DNA of 15,959 nt, from NCBI GenBank assembly GCA_003168295.1, contig PMST01000318.1, forward strand, positions 1-15,959, given 5' to 3'. Source of the DNA: Actinomycetota bacterium (GTDB lineage: Bacteria > Actinomycetota > Actinomycetes > Streptosporangiales > Streptosporangiaceae). Shown here piece by piece: positions 5,901 to 13,363 of this stretch (positions within the stretch are counted from its first letter, which is position 1; each line of letters begins with the position of its first letter). The position numbers were made by a program, and so were the translations under genes. Under the pieces are notes generated by a model. The model saw only the letters and a program-made list of their open reading frames with translations, was not told where the DNA came from and made no database searches.

Positions 5901-6377
5901 GTGGTTATGACAGTGGACGCGGCGGGAGACAGGCAGGACCCCCCCGCCGAGCGGCCGCGCGCCGCCGACGCGGCGCTGGAGCCCGCACTCAACCCGCTGC
6001 AAAGGCTGATCCAGCAGCGGCTGCGTGAGCGGGGCTGGTCCTACGGCGAGGTCGCCAAGCGCGGTGGCCTGCCCCGGTCCACCCTCTACACCCTCGCCAC
6101 GACACGGAACCTGACCCGGCCGCCGCGCCCCGCCACCATCGATGCGCTCGCCGTGGGCCTGGACGTGCCGGTCTCCGCTGTCCGCGCCGCCGCGGCCGAG
6201 TCCACCGGTCTGCACTACTACGACGACGGCCCGGCCGGGCCGGAGCAGCCGGGCAACCAGGAAAGGGATCTCCTGATCGCCAGCATCGACGAGCTGACAC
6301 CTGACGAGCGACGGCACGTGGCCGCGCTGGTCGAGTCGCTGCGGAACCGGGTTTCGCAGGAGCCGACGGACCGCTAG
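5901..6377 (+). CDS. XRE-type helix-turn-helix transcriptional regulator
   Basis: The protein has 158 residues. After a disordered acidic and proline-rich N-terminus of about 30 residues comes a lambda-repressor-like helix-turn-helix (about 32-90): LIQQRLRERGWSYGEVAKR, then GLPRSTLYTLATT as the recognition region, then PATIDALAVGLDVPVSAVR. The C-terminus (LTPDERRHVAALVESLRNR) is a helical tail typical of small actinobacterial XRE proteins. GTG 5901 has GGAG 8 bases upstream; ATG 5907 and TTG 5898 are in-frame alternatives. The gene is divergent from the peptide operon, with a strong dyad between them, so it probably represses the peptide operon and may control itself. A role for the downstream recombinase gene is also possible, since another copy of the site lies in between. 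Confidence 0.85.
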   Translation: MVMTVDAAGDRQDPPAERPRAADAALEPALNPLQRLIQQRLRERGWSYGEVAKRGGLPRSTLYTLATTRNLTRPPRPATIDALAVGLDVPVSAVRAAAAESTGLHYYDDGPAGPEQPGNQERDLLIASIDELTPDERRHVAALVESLRNRVSQEPTDR

Positions 6378-6399
6378 GACCGCCTGTTTTGGCGCGGTC
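6378..6399 (+). terminator. Hairpin directly after the regulator gene
   Basis: GACCGC and GCGGTC form a 6-bp stem around a 10-base loop that starts at the base after the regulator stop codon. The loop contains TTTT but no T tract follows the stem, so this is a weak terminator candidate. Confidence 0.35.
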
Positions 6400-6415
6400 T
6401 CCCATAGCCGGACAC

Positions 6416-6435
6416 TGTTTGGCCGCCACCGTACA
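6416..6435. promoter_or_regulatory. Second, imperfect 8-4-8 operator-like site upstream of the recombinase gene
   Basis: TGTTTGGC-CGCC-ACCGTACA has one arm identical to the dyad at 5809-5828 and the other matching it at 5 of 8 bases, with the same 4-base centre. It lies in the gap between regulator and recombinase genes and suggests that both flanks of the regulator gene are under the same control. Confidence 0.4.
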
Positions 6436-6546
6436 GTTCCGTCCTTGGCCGGCTAAGGGGGACTACCGATCGCGGCTGAACTCACCGCGGACTTCCCGGC
6501 CGCCGCACTCAGCAGATCCTCGATAACCGTGATTACTGGGACTGCT

Positions 6547-7758
6547 ATGGGGCAGGGTCGGGGCATGGGCAGTCCTCATCCGCCGGGGCCCGAGCTGGTG
6601 ACCGCCGCCGCCGATGCTGACCCGGTGACCCTGCTGGTGCTCGGCTGGCTCGCCGCCAAGCGATCGGAGAACACCCGCACCGCCTACGCCCGGGACATCG
6701 GGATCACCCCGCAGCGGCGAGCGAGCCGCGTGCCGTCCTGGCTGGCCTGGTGCCAGGAACAGCAGGTGCACCCGGTCACCGGGATCACCGGGCTGCACGT
6801 GGTCAGGTACGCCCGCCAGCTGGATGCCGCAGGACTATCCCCGGCCAGCGCGGCCCGCAAGCTCGCCGCCGTGTCGGGCTGGTACGCCTGGCTGGCCCGG
6901 CGAGGGCATATCGCCGCCAGCCCGGCCGTCGACATCGCCCGGCCCAGGGCCGACCCGCGCACCCCGCCCGCCCCGGCCCTCACCCCGGACCAGGCCCTCG
7001 CGCTCGTTCGCGCCGCCGACACCGCACCTGGCCCGCAGCGCGCCCGCAGCGCAGCGTTGGTAGCTGTCTTGCTCTTCACCGGCGCCCGGGTGTCCGAGGT
7101 CATCGGCGCTAACGTCGAGGACCTCGGCACCGAACACGGACACCGGGTGCTGTCGGTCACCCGCACCAACGGCAGGCGCCAGAGCCTGACCCTCCCCAGC
7201 CTGGCGGCTTCCCGGATAGACGCCTATCTCGCTGGCCGGGCCGACCTGACGAACGTGCCGGTGCTATTCGCCACCCGGACCGGGGGACGGCTCTTCGCCG
7301 CCGACGTGTGGCAGGTCGTGCGCCGCCTCGCCACCCGGGCCGGCCTGCCGGCCGACCTGGCCAGCCACTTCGGACCGCGCATGATGCGGCACTCATTCGC
7401 GGCCCTGTACCTCGATTCCGGCAGGTCCCTCCGCGATCTGGCGAACGCGATGGGATACGCCGACCCGCGCACCACCCAGCGGTACGACCAGGCCCGGCTC
7501 CCGGGTTCAGGATCATGGCCGCGAGGCAGGCCTCATTGCCGCGCCCATCGGCCTCAGCCTGCCCCCGGGCATAACCGGCCGCGCTTATCACGGGTGGCAG
7601 CGCAGCGTGGTCGGGCCCGGTTCACTCTGGCCTTGGGTCCCAGCGGAACCGGCGGACCGCCACGGTCGCGCCGATCACGCCCCAGGCCGCCAGGATGGCC
7701 AGGTGCCGCCAGTCGGCGCCGGTGTGCCGGGACAGCGGCCCGGTCAGCGCCTCGTTGA
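6547..7758 (+). CDS. Tyrosine recombinase/integrase, probably inactivated
   Basis: The frame encodes an XerC/D-like or phage-type integrase with an N-terminal SAM-like core-binding domain and a C-terminal catalytic domain. Arg I is in TGARVSEV, Arg II in MRHSF, and the Tyr nucleophile in TTQRYDQAR. Three other catalytic positions appear changed: the beta-hairpin Lys region reads VTRTNGRRQ where relatives have Lys, the His of HxxR is Arg (PRMMRHSF), and the LGH-type His is Tyr (MGYADPRTT). After RYDQARL (about 7500) the usual end is replaced by a low-complexity, Arg/Pro-rich tail that runs 137 bases into the opposite-strand permease gene, pointing to a frameshift or lost 3' end. The start is uncertain: ATG 6547, ATG 6565 and GTG 6529 are possible. 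It is likely a decaying remnant of an integrated element. Confidence 0.75.
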   Translation: MGQGRGMGSPHPPGPELVTAAADADPVTLLVLGWLAAKRSENTRTAYARDIGITPQRRASRVPSWLAWCQEQQVHPVTGITGLHVVRYARQLDAAGLSPASAARKLAAVSGWYAWLARRGHIAASPAVDIARPRADPRTPPAPALTPDQALALVRAADTAPGPQRARSAALVAVLLFTGARVSEVIGANVEDLGTEHGHRVLSVTRTNGRRQSLTLPSLAASRIDAYLAGRADLTNVPVLFATRTGGRLFAADVWQVVRRLATRAGLPADLASHFGPRMMRHSFAALYLDSGRSLRDLANAMGYADPRTTQRYDQARLPGSGSWPRGRPHCRAHRPQPAPGHNRPRLSRVAAQRGRARFTLALGPSGTGGPPRSRRSRPRPPGWPGAASRRRCAGTAARSAPR

Positions 7759-8413
7759 AGGGCCGGATCGGTAGCCAGCCGGTGACCCGGTTGAGCAGCT
7801 GGGAGGAGATCGGCATATAGGTACCGGACAGGAACAACAGCGGGAACAGCATCAGTTGCGTGACGGCCGGCGCGGCCTCGGCGTTGGAGATCATTGAGGC
7901 CACCGCGACCCCTAGGGCGCAGAAGCTGGCGGCGCCGAGCACCAGCGTCAGCGCGATGGCCGGCCACTGCGACGGGAACGGCACCCCGTACAGCCGGCCC
8001 ACCCCGACGATCAGCACGATGTCGGCGAGGCTGACCAGGACGCAGTGGGCGAGCAGCCCGGTGAAGTACCCCCAGGCCGGCAGCGGGGTGGCCCGGATCC
8101 GCTTGAGGATCCCGTTCTGCCGGCGGGCCGCGAGCCCGACCGCGAGCTGCCCGTAACACGAGCCGAGCACGCACAGGGCGGCGATCGTCGGCACGTAGTA
8201 CTGCAGCGCCGAGAGCCCGCCGAAGTAGGAGCTCTTCCCGACACCGCGGAACAGAGCGCCCATGATGGTCACGAACACGACCGGGAACACGAACGTGAAG
8301 ACGGCGCTTTGCGGGTTGCGCCAGAACGACAGCTGCTCGTAGGAGACCTGGTGGATCACCAGGGCCAGGTTGTTGCGGCGGCGCGGCGCGCGGCCGGCCA
8401 GAGCAGCAGTCAT
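7622..8413 (-). CDS. ABC-2 type transporter permease
   Basis: The protein has 263 residues with six hydrophobic segments, the usual number for ABC-2 permeases: near residues 38-55 (FTFVFPVVFVTIMG), 70-95, 115-140, 150-172, 180-200 and 235-255. The loop ARRQNGILKRIRATPLP after the second segment is the typical coupling region of drug or antibiotic exporters of the DrrB/NodJ type. Its ATG (8413) overlaps the TGA of the ATPase gene as ATGA, and AGGAGG lies 5 bases upstream, so the two proteins are translationally coupled partners. Substrate unknown; self-resistance or envelope-stress efflux is plausible given the adjacent two-component genes. Confidence 0.92.
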   Translation of the reverse strand: MTAALAGRAPRRRNNLALVIHQVSYEQLSFWRNPQSAVFTFVFPVVFVTIMGALFRGVGKSSYFGGLSALQYYVPTIAALCVLGSCYGQLAVGLAARRQNGILKRIRATPLPAWGYFTGLLAHCVLVSLADIVLIVGVGRLYGVPFPSQWPAIALTLVLGAASFCALGVAVASMISNAEAAPAVTQLMLFPLLFLSGTYMPISSQLLNRVTGWLPIRPFNEALTGPLSRHTGADWRHLAILAAWGVIGATVAVRRFRWDPRPE

Positions 8414-9369
8414 CAGGGCCTCCTATCTTTTGGACCGAACGGCACTTCTTCACGCGTCAGCCGCAGATACACGTCCTCAAGGCTGGGCCGGTCCACGGTG
8501 AGCCCGGACAGCATCACCTCATGCCGCACGGCCCAGCTGGTCAGCTGGTGCAGGGCCGCGACCGGCTGGGTGGTCTCGATGACCACCGAGCCTTCTTTCG
8601 GTGTGCCGGGCACCGGCAGGTCGGCGAGCGCCACGCCGCGCGGCAGCGTGAAAGTGATGCGGGTGTGCTCCGCTTCTCCCCCGTCCAGGCCGGCCGGCGG
8701 CCCCTCAGCCACCACCGCGCCGTCGCTGAGCAGCACCACCCGGTCGGCGAGCGCCTGCGCCTCGGCCATGTCGTGCGTGGTCAGCAGGATCGTGGTCCCG
8801 GCCGTGCGCAGCTGCCGGACCAGGTCCCAGGCGCCGCGGCGGGCGGCCGGGTCGAATCCGGTGGTCGGCTCGTCCAGGTACAGCACCTCCGGGCCGCCGA
8901 TCAGGCCGAGGGCCAGGTCCAGGCGGCGCTTCTGGCCGCCGGACAGGGCCCTGACCTTGCGCCGCTCCAGCCCGTCGAGGCCGGTCAGGCTGATCACCGC
9001 GGGCACGTCCCGGGGAGCCCGGTAGTAGCCGGCCTGGCGGGAGATGGTCTCCCGCACGGTCAGGTACGGCTCGACCGCGATGTCCTGCAGCACCAGCCCG
9101 GTCCGCTCGCGGAGCTCGCGCGCGGCCGATTTGCCGCCCGGGTCGAGGCCGAGCACCTGCACCTCGCCGCCGTCGCGGGTCCGGAACCCCTCCAGGATTT
9201 CCAGCGTCGTGGTCTTGCCCGCTCCGTTCGGTCCCAGCAGGGCGACGATCTCGCCAGGCCCGACCGAGAAGCTGACATCGCGCACGGCCCGCACGGCGCC
9301 GTAACTCTTGCGCAGCCCGGCCACCGTGATGGCCTGCGGCGATTCGTGCCGGGTCAGGTCCGGGTGCAC
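8413..9369 (-). CDS. ABC transporter ATP-binding protein (ABC-2 exporter, drug-type)
   Basis: The protein has 318 residues. Walker A GPNGAGKTT (about 46-54), Q-loop Q95, signature LSGGQKRRLDLAL (142-154), Walker B VLYLDEPTTGFDP (162-174) and H-loop H199 (TTHD) are all intact. The C-terminal 100 residues are the extension found in DrrA-like exporter ATPases, ending in LTVDRPSLEDVYLRLT. The start is placed at GTG 9369, which overlaps the YceI gene by 16 bases and has GGAGG 4 bases upstream. The longer open frame upstream only mirrors the YceI gene. It works with the downstream permease; a dimer of each would form the exporter. Confidence 0.93.
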   Translation of the reverse strand: MHPDLTRHESPQAITVAGLRKSYGAVRAVRDVSFSVGPGEIVALLGPNGAGKTTTLEILEGFRTRDGGEVQVLGLDPGGKSAARELRERTGLVLQDIAVEPYLTVRETISRQAGYYRAPRDVPAVISLTGLDGLERRKVRALSGGQKRRLDLALGLIGGPEVLYLDEPTTGFDPAARRGAWDLVRQLRTAGTTILLTTHDMAEAQALADRVVLLSDGAVVAEGPPAGLDGGEAEHTRITFTLPRGVALADLPVPGTPKEGSVVIETTQPVAALHQLTSWAVRHEVMLSGLTVDRPSLEDVYLRLTREEVPFGPKDRRP

Positions 9370-9875
9370 TGGACCTCCACGGTCAGGTCGAGGTAGCGGG
9401 CGGCCAGGCCGCGGGCCGCGGTGATGGCGAACTCGGTGCGGTCGATGCGGGCGGTGGCCCGGGCGGTGAAAGACCCGGGAGACACCTCGCACCGGGTGAC
9501 GGTTAGGGTGACGGGCCGGGTCGTGCCGCGCACCGTCAGCGTTCCGGTCAGGGCCTGGTCCTGAGCCGCGATCCGGTCCGACTGGAAGGTCATCACCGGG
9601 TGCGCGGCGGCGTCCAGGAACCGAGGAGAGCGGACGCGGTCATCGCGCTGCCGGTTGTTCGTGTGGAAGCTCGCGGTGTCGATTTCCGCGTCGAGGGCGG
9701 ACACCTCGAGCGGGTCGGCGATGTCCGCGCGGCCGCCCCGGATGGCGAGGCTGCCCTTGACCCGGCCGAGCCCGAACAGGTGGCGGGTGGCGAACGTGAC
9801 CCGGGACCGGTCCGGGTCGATGTCGTAGTGGCCTGGCTGTGGTGCGGCCGCGAGGACCGCTGAAGAGGTTTTCAT
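9354..9875 (-). CDS. YceI family protein, probable isoprenoid/lipid-binding
   Basis: The protein has 173 residues and covers the YceI lipocalin-like beta barrel. Typical motifs are YDIDPDRSRVTFATRHL near residue 17, FHTNNRQRDDRVRSPRFLD near 70-88 followed by HPVMTFQS, and LTGTLTVRGTTRPVTLTV near 109-126. Members bind long-chain isoprenoids or fatty amides; many are secreted, but this one has no signal peptide and is probably cytoplasmic. It is the first gene of the ATPase/permease operon, so it may bind the exporter's substrate or a lipid intermediate. ATG 9875 has GGGAG only 2 bases before it, and a hairpin lies just upstream. Confidence 0.9.
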   Translation of the reverse strand: MKTSSAVLAAAPQPGHYDIDPDRSRVTFATRHLFGLGRVKGSLAIRGGRADIADPLEVSALDAEIDTASFHTNNRQRDDRVRSPRFLDAAAHPVMTFQSDRIAAQDQALTGTLTVRGTTRPVTLTVTRCEVSPGSFTARATARIDRTEFAITAARGLAARYLDLTVEVQCTRT

Positions 9876-9888
9876 GGCTCCCAGTGCA

Positions 9889-9911
9889 GCCCGGCAGGCG
9901 GGCTGCCGGGC
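9889..9911. promoter_or_regulatory. 9-bp inverted repeat upstream of the YceI gene
   Basis: GCCCGGCAG (9889-9897) and CTGCCGGGC (9903-9911) are perfect complements around 5 bases, 14 bases upstream of the YceI start in the 160-base divergent region shared with the histidine kinase gene. It may be an operator for the NarL-type response regulator or a 5'-leader hairpin. No clear -35/-10 pair was found in this gap. Confidence 0.35.
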
Positions 9912-10035
9912 AGGGCCGCCGGTAGGGTCCGGCCGCGACGAAGGGATGCCGGGCCGGGCCGGGGGGCGACTTTAGTAGGTTTCCGGGCCGGCCGAAAGTA
10001 TCGCTGGCCGGGCTGGCGGGGGGCGATGAAGTAGC

Positions 10036-11241
10036 GTGAGCCGCATGAGCACCCGGTCGTGCGCCCCGCGGCACAGCGTGGCGGTGGATGCGGCCCTGGC
10101 GGGCTTTTTCGTGCTGCTCGACACCTCGATCACGCTGGCGGGCGCCTCCTGGTGGCCGGCGCATCCCGGCAAGCTCGCCTGGGCCATGCTGGCGCTGCAA
10201 GGCGTGGCGGACTTCTCGCTGGTGGCCAGGCGGCGGGCGCCGGTGCTCGTCATCGCGATCCTGACCGGGTTCACGCTGCTGATCTCCGAGCTGATCCTCC
10301 CGGCGGGGGCGCTGACACCGGCCCATGCGGGGAACCTCTGGGCCCCCTACGGAACCTGCCTGGCCGCCTACGGGCCGTTCTACTACGGCAAGGACCGCCG
10401 CACCGCGTTCGGGGCGGTGGGCGTGATGACCATCATCGCGGCCCGGGTCTGGGATCCGTCGGCGGCCGTGATCACGATCGCGGTGCTGCGGACGGCGGTC
10501 GGGCCGCTGCTGGCGCTCTACTTCAGCGCGCGGGGCGAGATGCTGCGGGCGCTGCGGGACCGGGCCGAGCGGGCCGAGCGGGAGCGGTACCTGCTGGCCG
10601 AGCAGGCCCGGGCCGAAGAGCGGGCCCGGCTGGCCGGCGAGATGCACGATGTGGTGACCCACCAGGTCAGCCTGATGGTCCTGCAGGCGGGGGCGCTCGG
10701 CATCACCGCGACCGACGAGGCCACCCGGCGGGCGGCCGAGGAGCTCCGCGCGGCGGGCGTCCAGGCCCTGGCCGAGCTGCGCGACCTGGTCGGCATCCTC
10801 CGCACGGCACCCGAGGATGACCGGGCGGCCGCGGCCTCGGCGCTGGCCGAACTGGTCGCCGAGTCGACCGCCGTCGGCACTCCCGCCGAACTGGCCGAGC
10901 GGGGCGACCCGGCGCTCGCCTCCCCCGTGGTCGGCCGCACGGTGCACCGGATTGTCCGCGAGGCGCTGACGAACGTGCGCAAGCACGCCCCCGGCGCCCA
11001 CGTCGCCGTCCAGGTGAGCTACGACGAGTCGCAGGTCAGGGTCAGCGTGCGGAACACCGCGGCGGCGGCCCCGCCGGACGGCCGGCTGGCCGCCACCGGC
11101 TCCGGGCTGGGCCTGGCCAGCCTGCGGCAGCGGATCGAGGTGGTGCACGGTTCGCTGCGGGCCGGCGGCACACCGGACGGCGGGTTCGCCCTGGAGGCGA
11201 CGATGCCGTCGTACGTGCCGACGACCGGGGCGGCGGTGTGA
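10036..11241 (+). CDS. NarL-type sensor histidine kinase
   Basis: The protein has 401 residues. The N-terminal 165 residues hold about five membrane segments with short loops and no large extracellular sensor domain, as in kinases that sense the membrane itself. A coiled-coil-like Arg/Glu-rich linker (170-200) leads to a HisKA_3 dimerisation domain with phospho-acceptor His204 (EMHDVVTHQVSLM). The ATPase domain follows with N-box REALTNVRKHA and G-box GSGLGLASL. GTG 10036 and ATG 10045 are both possible starts; neither has a good ribosome site. The stop overlaps the response regulator start by 4 bases. It is divergent from the YceI/ABC operon, its probable target, similar to other actinobacterial sensor-exporter modules. 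Confidence 0.92.
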   Translation: MSRMSTRSCAPRHSVAVDAALAGFFVLLDTSITLAGASWWPAHPGKLAWAMLALQGVADFSLVARRRAPVLVIAILTGFTLLISELILPAGALTPAHAGNLWAPYGTCLAAYGPFYYGKDRRTAFGAVGVMTIIAARVWDPSAAVITIAVLRTAVGPLLALYFSARGEMLRALRDRAERAERERYLLAEQARAEERARLAGEMHDVVTHQVSLMVLQAGALGITATDEATRRAAEELRAAGVQALAELRDLVGILRTAPEDDRAAAASALAELVAESTAVGTPAELAERGDPALASPVVGRTVHRIVREALTNVRKHAPGAHVAVQVSYDESQVRVSVRNTAAAAPPDGRLAATGSGLGLASLRQRIEVVHGSLRAGGTPDGGFALEATMPSYVPTTGAAV

Positions 11242-11897
11242 CCGGCATGGTCCGGGTGGTCGTGGTGGACGACGAGCCGATGGTGTGCGCGCACCTGCGC
11301 ACGATCCTCGGCTCCGCGCCCGACATCGAGGTCGTGGATGAGGCGTACGACGGCGCGGCGGGCGTGGCCGCGGTCGTCCGCAACCGCCCCGATGTGGTGC
11401 TCATGGACCTGCGGATGCCCGTGCTGGACGGGATCGCGGCGATCGAGCAGATCGGCAGGCTCGCCGCCCCGCCGGTCGTGGTGGTGCTCACCACCTTCGA
11501 CGCCGACCAGTACGTGCTGCGCGCGCTGCGGGCGGGGGCGGCCGGGTTCCTGGTCAAGTCCACACCGCCGGAGGACCTGATCGGGCTGGTGCGGGTGGCG
11601 GCCGAAGGCCACACGGTGCTCTCCCCCGCGGCCGCCCGCAGGCTGATCGCCGCCTCCGCCGACAGCCGGCCCGCCGCCGAGCGCGCCCGCAAACTGACCG
11701 GCTCGCTCACCGAGCGCGAGGCCGACGTGCTCGCCTGCCTGGGCGAGGGGCTGTCCAACGCCCAGATCGCGGGCCGTCTCTACCTCTCCGAGGCCACGGT
11801 CAAGGGCTACGTTTCCCGGATGCTGGAAAAACTCGGCCTGGACAACCGCACCCAGGCCGGGCTGCTGGCCCACGATGCCGGCCTGACCAGCCGGTAG
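11238..11897 (+). CDS. NarL/LuxR-type response regulator
   Basis: The protein has 219 residues. The receiver domain shows the acidic pair DDE (11-13), phospho-acceptor D57 in VVLMDLRMP, Thr85/86 and K107 (FLVKSTPPEDL). A LuxR-type helix-turn-helix follows (LTEREADVLACLGEGLSNAQ, then the recognition helix SEATVKGYVSRML, about residues 155-210). GTG 11238 overlaps the kinase stop, giving tight coupling with its partner kinase; ATG 11247 is an alternative. It probably regulates the divergent YceI/ABC operon and possibly itself. Confidence 0.94.
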   Translation: MTGMVRVVVVDDEPMVCAHLRTILGSAPDIEVVDEAYDGAAGVAAVVRNRPDVVLMDLRMPVLDGIAAIEQIGRLAAPPVVVVLTTFDADQYVLRALRAGAAGFLVKSTPPEDLIGLVRVAAEGHTVLSPAAARRLIAASADSRPAAERARKLTGSLTEREADVLACLGEGLSNAQIAGRLYLSEATVKGYVSRMLEKLGLDNRTQAGLLAHDAGLTSR

Positions 11898-11948
11898 CAC
11901 GCTGAGGCAAGATAGTGAAGGGTGCACTGGCGAAGCGAAGGAGCGGCG

Positions 11949-12767
11949 ATGACGAGGCCGGACACTGACTCTCCGCAGTGGACGATGGTGGACGAGGGCT
12001 GGGGCCGCAAGGCGGTGGATTTCGCGACGCTGAGCGAGCTGGGTAACTGCCGGGAGTACGTGGCCATGCACCACCGGCTCGGCGTCGACGCCGGGGACCG
12101 GCTGCTCGACGTGGCGTGCGGGTCCGGGTTCGCCGTCGAGCTGGCTCGCCTGCGCGGCGCTTCCTGCTCCGGTATCGACGCCTCGGCGCGGCTGGTGGCG
12201 GTGGCCCGGGACCGGAACCCGGACTGCGACATCAGGGTCGGCGATATGCATGCCCTGCCGTGGGACGCGGCGTCGTTCGATGTGGTCACCAGCTTCCGGG
12301 GGATCTGGGGCACCACGCCCGACGCCGTAGCCGAGATCCACCGGGTCCTTCGCCCCGGCGGACGCGCCGGGATAACGGTGTGGGGTCACCTGAAGGTGTC
12401 CCCTGGAGCCTGGGCGCTGGCGCCGTTCCGGCTGGCGGCGGCGGACAAGGTCGGCAACCAGGCGGTGATGGTGTCGCTGGGCCGGCCGGGTGCGGGGGAA
12501 CAACTCCTCGCGGCGCACGGGTTCGGTGCTGTCGAGCGGCTGGACGTTCCGTTCTCTTGGGAATTCGCGGACCCGGAACTGTACGCACGGGCCCTAGCCT
12601 CAACCGGGCCGGCTTATGAGGCCATCCAGAACGTCGGCGAGGCCGAGTTCCATCGCGCGGCGGTCGAGCAGGCTCAGGGGCAGCTACGGGACGGCTTGCC
12701 GCTGCGAGCCAGCATCAACGTCGTGGGCTACCTGGCCCGCAAACCCGAAGGAGCGGAGCGCGCGTGA
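11949..12767 (+). CDS. Class I SAM-dependent methyltransferase
   Basis: The protein has 272 residues. SAM motif I is LLDVACGSG (52-60), strand-2 CSGIDASARL (73-82), motif II VGDMHALPWDAASFDVV (97-113) and post-core LRPGGRAGITVWG (134-146). This UbiE/Methyltransf_11-like build methylates small molecules; the substrate is not evident. ATG 11949 has AAGGAG 5 bases upstream; the longer frame from ATG 11922 has none. It begins 51 bases after the response regulator and may share its transcript. Its stop overlaps the start of the next gene by 4 bases, so the two are probably made together. Confidence 0.9.
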   Translation: MTRPDTDSPQWTMVDEGWGRKAVDFATLSELGNCREYVAMHHRLGVDAGDRLLDVACGSGFAVELARLRGASCSGIDASARLVAVARDRNPDCDIRVGDMHALPWDAASFDVVTSFRGIWGTTPDAVAEIHRVLRPGGRAGITVWGHLKVSPGAWALAPFRLAAADKVGNQAVMVSLGRPGAGEQLLAAHGFGAVERLDVPFSWEFADPELYARALASTGPAYEAIQNVGEAEFHRAAVEQAQGQLRDGLPLRASINVVGYLARKPEGAERA

Positions 12768-13363
12768 CCGGCAGCTTTCTCGAAGAACCCCCGGTGTCCG
12801 CCCAGGTGCGGGCGCTTTACGACGAAGACCTCGCGGACGGCGACTACGTGTGGAACGTGTCGCGGTTGTGGGCACACCAGCCAGGCACCGTTCAGCAGCT
12901 GTTCGGCTTGATGTCTGAGGCCTTGGCGCCGAGCGGTCTGAGCTTCCGCCAGCGCGGGATCCTGGTGACCGCCGCGGCCTCGGCCCTGGGTGACTCGTAC
13001 TGCTCGCTGGCGTGGGGCGGGAAGCTGAGCCAAGCGGCGGACGCGACGGTCGCGGCCGGGGTCCTGAACGGCAGCGACGCCGGGCTGACGGACCAGGAGA
13101 AGGCCATGGCCGGGTGGGCCCGCAAGGTCGCCAGGGATCCGAACGGGACGACGCCGGCCGACGTCCAGGCGCTGCGCGAGGCTGGGCTCGATGACGGGCA
13201 GATCTTCGCCATCACCGCGTTCGTGGCCCTTCGCCTGGCGTTTTCCACGATCAACGACGCCCTCGGCGCTCAGCCCGACGCGCAACTCGCCCGGTCCCTG
13301 CCCCCGGACGTGCGCGAGGCCGTCAGCTACGGCCGGCCGGTCGCTCCCGCGCCGGCCGACTGA
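12764..13363 (+). CDS. AhpD/carboxymuconolactone decarboxylase-like protein
   Basis: The protein has 199 residues, mostly alpha-helical. The region LSFRQRGILVTAAASALGDSYCSLAWGG (about 59-86) matches the conserved helix of the AhpD-like fold. AhpD enzymes carry CxxC followed by His. Here only Cys80 remains; the position of the first Cys is Asp and the His position is Trp84, so classical disulfide-based peroxidase chemistry is unlikely. The later part (LTDQEKAMAGWARKVARDP, DGQIFAITAFVALRLAFSTINDAL) fits peroxidase-related or carboxymuconolactone-decarboxylase family members. It is coupled by GTGA overlap to the methyltransferase and overlaps the convergent MFS gene by 37 bases. Confidence 0.85.
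   Translation: MTGSFLEEPPVSAQVRALYDEDLADGDYVWNVSRLWAHQPGTVQQLFGLMSEALAPSGLSFRQRGILVTAAASALGDSYCSLAWGGKLSQAADATVAAGVLNGSDAGLTDQEKAMAGWARKVARDPNGTTPADVQALREAGLDDGQIFAITAFVALRLAFSTINDALGAQPDAQLARSLPPDVREAVSYGRPVAPAPAD

Noticed and set aside
7500..7758. C-terminal 86 residues of the recombinase frame as a real domain
   Set aside because: They are Arg/Pro/Gly-rich, match nothing in the family, and overlap the permease coding region in antisense, so the frame is probably fortuitously open.
9640..11148. 502-codon minus-strand frame opposite the histidine kinase
   Set aside because: It is antisense to a kinase with all catalytic motifs. The product is rich in Gly, Gln, Arg and His with no fold-like pattern, as expected from a high-GC shadow.
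11019..12518. 499-codon minus-strand frame opposite the response regulator and methyltransferase
   Set aside because: It crosses three well-supported plus-strand genes and has no recognisable domain; it is a shadow frame.
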